A DNA stretch of 64,000 nucleotides, taken from positions 96,502,363-96,566,362 of the forward strand of contig OZ010790.1 in assembly GCA_963932465.1 (NCBI GenBank), given 5' to 3'. Of the stretch, positions 58,534 through 64,000 are shown in pieces (the first letter of the stretch is position 1; every line of letters begins with the position of its first letter). The DNA comes from Maratus speciosus. Taxonomy: Eukaryota > Arthropoda > Arachnida > Araneae > Salticidae. The notes under the pieces were generated by a model, which did not search any database, had not been told where the DNA came from, and was given only the letters and a program-made list of their open reading frames with translations. Both the position numbers and the translations under genes were made by a program.

Positions 58534-60029
58534 CCTTTTAACCGCCAAGGTTCCACAAATGGAACATCAATTACGTGATACTGTATCTTTTTTAAGCATT
58601 TGTTCAAACTGTTTGAAATTTTAAATATAACTTTTTTAAGATATGTTTTAGCGGATTATAAATTAGTATGTAATATTTTTTTGTGGTTCCCAACTTGGAG
58701 CTTGTTGAAATGTAACAAAAAACGTAAATTTTGAAGTCAGAACTTTTTACTCCATCTACAACTTTAGAATTCAATTGTGAGTACTGTTATGATGGTTATT
58801 GTATTGCTTACTGTTGTTTATAAAGTTTTATGCATAAATGAATCATTTATCTTATTTTGATTTTGTAATATGATCATTTGAATGTCAATGTTCCACATGT
58901 GGAACGTTGGCGGTTTAAAGTACAAAATTATATTATTGTTATTTTTATTAGTATTTTGATAATTTTTACTGGGCTCCCACGGGCGACTATTTTTTAATTA
59001 CTTTCGTACCAGTATTACAAAAGAATAAATTTATGATATATTTCTCTTGCACCTGTTGTCAAAGTGTCTATGAAATATTTTTGAAACAATAAATGGCCAA
59101 TAAAATCTTCAAAAGTATTGTTCAAGCAAGAACGAGGATATTGTGATTATTACAGTGATGGCAAAGTTATTTGTGTATGATGACGACAGGAACGACTAGG
59201 AACGACTACAGTGTCTAATGTTATATAAAATGGGGAAGGGGAATATCTAACTCAAAGTTTATCGCAATATTCTTGAAAATTAACGCGAGAATATTCTACC
59301 AAACACCTCTATTGATTATATTGTGTAATCAGAATATAGATAGTGTCGATGTTTTGGATCCTTTGCTTGGAACATATCGTCCATTACATCGATTAAAAAA
59401 TGGTGATCTGTTTGCAAATGAACTAAGCATGACTGTTGCTACTGCTTGGATACTGCACTGTTACGCAGTAGGCTCAAAAGTAGCCGTAAGTCATTTTGAG
59501 TTTTGTCGTGAAATTAAAACTGTTGCCACGAAAGTTCGATTTGATGTTTTGAGAAAGAGAATACGAGGTTCTACTCCTCCAGTAAGTATGCACATTATCA
59601 CCTCATCCAGTAGCAATTGGTTGTCATCTACTACTCAAGGAAGATGTTCAAATTGTCAGAAAAACGCTAAGAAGTGTTGTGTATATTTTGGAAAGCTCAT
59701 GCATAAAAAGTGTTTTCAGGTCTTTCATAAACATTTTGCTGTTAGTGACAGGTTATTATGTTCTTAAAGTAGAAAACATTTTTTATTTTACCTTTTCCTT
59801 TGTTTTCATATCTGTGTAGTGCTGGTACGATTCTCAAAGAAAAAAACGCCAAAATTTATAAATGTTATTCGTACCGCCAACGTTCCACAAGTGGAACATA
59901 CCTGTAACTCCACTTCTGTTTTACATAACATCCCAAAATTCGACACACAATCTTAGAATTAATCTAAATCATCTCAAAAACATTTTCAAATTAATTTGAG
60001 AAGCAGTTCATGTTGCGGCGGGTAAAAGG
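58534..60029 (+). mobile_element. piggyBac element, internally deleted (1496 bp)
   Basis: Flanked by TTAA (58530-58533, 60030-60033). Ends read CCTTTTAACCGCC and, on the reverse strand, CCTTTTACCCGCC (12 of 13 agree). Three copies of a GCCAASGTTCCACA..TGGAAC motif lie at 58543-58566, 58890-58915 (inverted) and 59876-59900. The transposase remnant inside covers only the C-terminal part. It is nested in the Helitron-like element. Confidence 0.92.
59130..59767 (+). pseudogene. piggyBac transposase, C-terminal part
   Basis: A first scrap near 59132 reads 'RGYCDYYSDGKVICV' before a stop and resembles the beta-strand region that precedes the last catalytic aspartate. The open frame 59273-59767 carries 'SVDVLDPLLGTYRP', matching the GVDxxDxxxxxYR block with the third catalytic aspartate. 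It continues with 'VATAWILHCYAVGSKVAVSH' and ends in a cysteine-rich domain 'RCSNCQKNAKKCC' ... 'HKKCFQVFHKHF'. That zinc-binding tail recognises the terminal repeats in piggyBac proteins. The first two thirds of a normal ~550-600-aa protein, with the other two catalytic aspartates, is missing. It lies within TTAA-flanked ends in the same orientation. Confidence 0.9.
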
Positions 60030-60249
60030 TTAAATATCGTGTTAATGCTAACAGTAATTCATGAAATTTACAAGGTGAGAAGGCATCTTCCAGCGCTTGG
60101 TGGCGCGTTATTTCCTTGGGTTTAAGTGCTCAATTTCAACGGTATTTGCTGCCTTGAACTTAGATTACAATTCATCTACTTTCTGTATTATGAAATTTTA
60201 TTTTAGGCTTTAGTTACCAACATTTTCTAATATTAATGGTGCAATTCTT

Positions 60250-60279
60250 TTTTCTTTTTTTTTTTTTTTTTTTTTTTTT
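60250..60279 (+). repeat. Poly-T run
   Basis: A T-run broken once by C, near the 3' end of the Helitron-like element. Confidence 0.9.
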
Positions 60280-60576
60280 AAATATATATTCTGTGGGCTT
60301 GATTTCTACGAGGTTTGCTCACTCAACTTGGTTTTCGATTGTCTCCGGCACGTGCAGGCACTTCCGGTAAATACTGCCATAGGTAGAGGGGATCTAGATT
60401 ATAGGTTCGTTCAGAAAGATGTTTGATGGGAACATATTAGACGCTGCGGAAGTCAATGGGGCCTCCGAAATTAGGTTCATTTAAAACAATTTTCAAAGAT
60501 ATAAAATCATACAAACTTAAGTTTTGTTTAAGGTTATTATCTACAAACCCCGGGCAACGACGGGCGGGCCTGCTAG

Positions 60577-61381
60577 TATTATAATAATAAAATTTTAAAC
60601 TACAGAAAACGGTAATAGTTAGGAAAAATACAATTAAACAAAAACTTTCCTTTTAAAGTGTTTTAAAAGTTATAGTTTTAAATCTAATTTTATCTTTTTA
60701 AATTGCATTAAAATTTTTGCGAAGTTTAATGTTTAAGAGACTTTTCATTTAAGGGCTTATAAATAAAGATTTTTAAAAAATGAGCATAATGGAGTTTTTT
60801 GTGCAGAAAATAATGAATTTACATATTTTATCACTAAAAGTTTATTTTCTTCATGAATATAAAAAAAGTCCACATGTCTTCTGGCATTTTACCAACGTCT
60901 AAATTCTGTTCGTTTGTGTTATATAAAAGTACGCAATAGAAAGCATTTGCACAATTCTTTTTTCCTGCGGGAATTCACATTGAAAATTGTCAAATCAAAT
61001 TTGAATTTTTCATTTTACCGTATAATCTTAATAGAGTCAAATGGAGAGAAAACTGAAGAACTGGATGGTTTGTTTAATTTATCAATTTCGGTTCTTCTTT
61101 TATTCAATAAAAATTTGACGGTCAATTATATCGTAAAATTATCTCAAAAGAATTCGAAATATAATCACGAATAGAATAACCTTTTAATTTATTTTTTATA
61201 TTTTTTAGAAGTTTTGCGAAGTTTCCTTCAATTTTGTCACTAAATATCAGTATACAAATTAGTAAATGTGAAAATCCAAAAAATAAATATAATATTATAT
61301 TTCATGTTTCATATTTCTTCGTGTTTGTAACTTTTTTTATTATTATTCAATGTATATGTTACAAACTCTAAATGTACGCTA
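60577..61381. other. Unassigned AT-rich stretch
   Basis: An 86-codon frame (60914-61174) has no recognisable motif and strongly AT-driven composition; not called. Confidence 0.4.
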
Positions 61382-62743
61382 GTGAGAACAATTAAAGGGA
61401 TAAATGGTTTATTTGCAATTAAAAAAAACTAGCAAATCAAATAAAACCAAACTTGGACAAAATATCATCCGATATAAAACCAATATATAAGAAAAGAAAA
61501 ATGGGTACAACCTGCACCCTAAATAAGGAAACTGGTCACGTGTCCAGCACTGCAGTTGACCGACACCCTGTCAGTCAGAAAAAAACACCGTCTAATAGGG
61601 TGTATGATCGCCTGTAACAGCTACACAACTCTTGCATCGGTGTTTCATACCGTTTACAAGGGTCTTTATCAATCCCTGTGGCAACTGCACCCACTCTTAC
61701 ACCAAGGCACCCGAGCTCATCGATGGGCGTTGGAGCTGGTCTTCGAGCTGCAATTTATCATCCAATGGCGTCCCATACGTGTTCGATAGGATTAAGGTCA
61801 AGGGACATCGCAAGCCACTCCATTCGTTGAACATCCTCCGATTCGAGGTATTCGCCCACCAACTGAGCCCTATGTGGACGGGCGTTATCGTCCATAAAGA
61901 CAAAATTTGTCCAAATGCTCTTCGGAAAAGTCTCACATAAGTGCAAAGATCTCGTCCCCGTACCTCTGATCTGCTAGATCACCTCTATCAAACACACGAA
62001 GGACGGTACGCCCGTCTGCCATAATGCCTGCCCAGACCATCAGACCATCTCCACCATAGTGGTCCTTTTCGACAATGTTAGAAGGCCGATATCGGCTCCC
62101 GGGCTCCCTCTAGACGAGAACACGTCTCGAGTCGTTGTCCAGATTGAATCGCGACTCTTCATTTAAGAGAACCCGCCCCCCCCCTCATCTATTCTCTGTC
62201 CAAGACAGATGTTCTCGGCACCAAGCTAGACGGGCCTTTTTGTGGTTCACAGTCAAAGGGATGAAGACTACAGGGCACCTGACATACAGACCACCTGAAT
62301 TAAGTCTCTGGGTGACTGTTATCCGTGAAATGGATGTTCCTTTTGCATTATAAAGGTGACGAGATAGTTGTGTCACTGTCGCGGACTTATCCCTTTTGGC
62401 TAGAAATCTCAAATAACGGTCTTCGGCCTGCGTTGTTGCCCTTTTGCAATCTTGGCCAGGTCGGCGGACCACTGTTTCTGTCTCTATAAACTGTTTCCAC
62501 AGACTGGGCACCACATTTCTCGGAACTCCGAGGTCCTTACAACAGTTTGTATATGCTACAAGCTTCGGCGGTAAAATGAAGTACCTCTGCATAAGCGCGA
62601 TCACAGCGCCACTCCTTATGATGATACAGCCCACTGCGTGGCAGGTATGTCCGCGAGGAGCTTATTTATCATCTGATATCTTATTTGCGTATAGGGATAA
62701 CTTTTTTTTTTTTTTAAACGTTACTCCCTATAATTGTTTTCAC
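61382..62743 (-). mobile_element. Tc1-type element, dead (1362 bp)
   Basis: Inverted ends share GTGARAACAATTAWAGGG (left 61382; right on the reverse strand from 62743). TA flanks both (61380-61381, 62744-62745). A full-length but broken transposase lies inside on the minus strand. It is the third Tc1 lineage in the window. Confidence 0.9.
61570..62634 (-). pseudogene. Tc1-type transposase, broken
   Basis: The first frame (62185-62634) carries the DNA-binding half, with helix-turn-helix, 'RRPGQDCKRATTQAEDRYLR' and 'LNSGGLYVRCPVVFIPLT'. After a frame change, 'LLNEESRFNLDND' stands where the family has F-S-D-E-S-R-F, so the first catalytic aspartate appears as glutamate. A stop follows in 'RRVLV-stop-REPGSRY'. 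Then come 'GGDGLMVWAGIMADGRTVLR' and, in the frame 61758-61946, 'FVFMDDNARPHRAQLV' (second aspartate) and 'LDLNPIEHVWDAIG' (glutamate present). The C-terminal tail continues in pieces to about 61570. Frameshifts, stops and the altered catalytic residue make it inactive. Confidence 0.88.
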
Positions 62744-62865
62744 TATAAAACAACTTTTGTGTTAGATACATTGCATCATGTAGCGCTGTTGTAATTTTCT
62801 CACATTAAGTCAATGCTGATTGAGTTAGCTCTTATGGTCTTATTTGCATGCAACCAACACCAGGC

Positions 62866-62935
62866 CCGTTCGAAGGGGACGGTCGCCTAGGACGCGGAAA
62901 TTTTGGGCGCCAAATTTATAGTACCAAACTCGTTT
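62866..62935 (+). other. Possible transposon terminus
   Basis: CAGGCCCGTTCGAAGGGGAC followed by GGTCGCCTAGGACGC and TTTTGGGCGCCAAATTT resembles ends of hAT-type elements I know in style. No partner end is in the window. Confidence 0.3.

Positions 62936-62940
<5 letters not shown>

Positions 62941-62979
<39 letters not shown>
62941..62979 (+). repeat. (GT)n microsatellite
   Basis: About nineteen GT units. Confidence 0.97.
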
Positions 62980-62982
<3 letters not shown>

Positions 62983-63822
62983 AATATTATATGTATATAA
63001 ATATCGGGAATTTTTCTCCCAATGAAAGTACGTATATTTTTCATTGCAAAGTTATTGAACTGTGCCTTACCCCACAACCAAAAATAAATTTCTGGAAAAA
63101 GTCTTCTTCCAGTTCTAAAATTTGTTTTAGGTCTTTTTCTCAGTCCCTTTAGCTAATATTCTTTTTTCTAAGTCTGGAAATTTCTTTTTGTGATTGTGAA
63201 AAAAATATACTCCCTAAAAATAGAACGTGGTTTTCTTGGAATCCTAATGGTTTGCTAATTGTTATATTGTACTGTTAGATAAATTTTTTCAACACCCATT
63301 TCCCAATTTTAAAATAAACGCTAAATGTGCCTTCAATAATTCAATAAAATTTATTTCTGCTTCTTCTCTTTTTTAATTTTGTGATGCCTGTCACAAAGAG
63401 AAGGCTAGAGCGGGCACCACATTGAGGCTTGACCCCGCGAACAGTTTTCTCACCGCACGGTCCTGATCAACACTGCAGCAAATTTGTTTGAGGCTTTGTG
63501 AAAAAAAATAGTTAACTCCTTTACGGATTGGGTATACAATGATAGTGATAACCAATGCCACTGCTGAAGTACCTATCTAATTGGGCACCTGATGCAAGGA
63601 CACTACTAGAATCACTCTTGCTGCGACTCTGCATATGAGGTCCATACACACAGAGCGTTTAGATAAGAATATACAAACATCCATAATTGAATCAAGATTC
63701 GAAATTGACTTCTCTAGACTATAACCAGCTGAATTTTAAAAAAAATATGCTCCATATGAATTTAATCTACGAAAACAAAATGAATGTATTAATTATAGTT
63801 ACAAGATATTCCATAAGATATG
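62980..63822. other. Unassigned stretch
   Basis: A less AT-rich patch near 63380-63650 was not recognised; no supported open frame. Confidence 0.35.
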
Positions 63823-63824
63823 TA

Positions 63825-64000
63825 CAGCCATGGTAAAAAAAGTAAACACCCCCTACTAACTCTGCAACAAATTATTGTAGAAGAAACTACTGGTACCAAA
63901 CGATTAGAAAAAAAGTCTACTTTTAAATAATGTATATAAAATTTGCTGAGGGTGCCCTCTACATACCAGAACAAACCCAAAATTTGTTTTTCTCAATAGT
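63825..64000 (+). mobile_element. Long-TIR element (CAGTCGTG family), left end
   Basis: CAGCCATGGTAAAAAAAGTA after TA (63823-63824), then AACACCCCCTACTAACTCTG, and onward to the window edge in family order. The rest lies outside. Confidence 0.8.

Larger units (their letters stand above)
55739..60576 (+). mobile_element. Helitron-like element (copy A) with nested piggyBac
   Basis: Starts TCTATCTATATTATAAACG after A (55738). Ends with a CCCCGGGCAACGACGGGCGG hairpin region, then CCTGCTAG and T (60577). The 5' 1.1 kb matches copies at 8304-13988, 18480-18685 and 1-1430. An internal GTGTGTGTCTGTCGG run (near 56899) is followed by ~150-bp units (57041-57660). The piggyBac copy at 58534-60029 is inserted near its 3' end; without it the element is about 3.3 kb. 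No Rep-Hel coding, so non-autonomous. Confidence 0.72.

Noticed and set aside
62444..62794. 116-aa plus-strand frame
   Set aside because: It is antisense to the Tc1 transposase and ends in poly-T derived sequence.

Overview
The window is AT-rich eukaryotic DNA. It has no bacterial-style operons, no recognisable host gene and no rRNA or functional tRNA. Its content is a dense, nested, mostly decayed set of mobile elements: Tc1/mariner, pogo-like, hAT, piggyBac, Helitron/Helentron-like and foldback types. The Tc1 transposases (especially the 35.9-37.4 kb copy), the abundance of Helitron-like repeats and the base composition suggest an arthropod, most likely an arachnid such as a spider. That assignment is inference from remembered families, not from a host gene.

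Layout. 1-4.5 kb: fragment of a Helitron-like family, then a decayed Pif1-type (Helitron) helicase. 4.5-8 kb: an old repeat split by a Tc1 element (5339-6756), then a (GTCY-like)+tandem repeat family. 8.3-14 kb: a minus-strand Helitron-like element with a pogo-like element (10001-12594) nested in it. 14.5-22 kb: a small TA-flanked MITE, a minus-strand Helitron remnant with helicase motifs (15.2-17.5 kb) that splits a copy of the same tandem repeat family, and a 147-bp tandem array. 22-27.6 kb: sparse, with MITE fragments and a 170-bp hairpin. 27.6-30.65 kb: a 3-kb near-palindrome carrying a nested TTAA MITE. 32.5-34.1 kb: hAT remnant. 34.7-37.4 kb: two Tc1-type elements, the second nearly intact. 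38.9-43.3 kb: two inverted 1.09-kb Helentron-like interspersed elements (39535-40630 and 42192-43272), the first inserted into another tandem repeat array. 44-50 kb: scattered TIR elements. 51-54.5 kb: foldback-type element with 138-bp tandem units in both arms and a coding exon in the middle. 55.7-60.6 kb: Helitron-like element with an internal ~150-bp array and a nested piggyBac. 61.4-62.7 kb: third Tc1 lineage. 63.8 kb to the end: start of another long-TIR element.

No genes here act together in a pathway. The recoverable biology is the nesting order and the architecture of the elements. Several unrelated families share one plan: a short terminal hairpin, a GTCT-type microsatellite, then head-to-tail units of about 140-175 bp. 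The most unusual objects are the foldback element with a CxxC/YHxxCY exon, the 3-kb palindrome with a paralogous empty site at 40.8-41.1 kb, and the two GTCT-plus-array elements with asymmetric terminal repeats. All coordinates of repeat edges were read by eye and may be off by a few bases; no alignment or database search was run.
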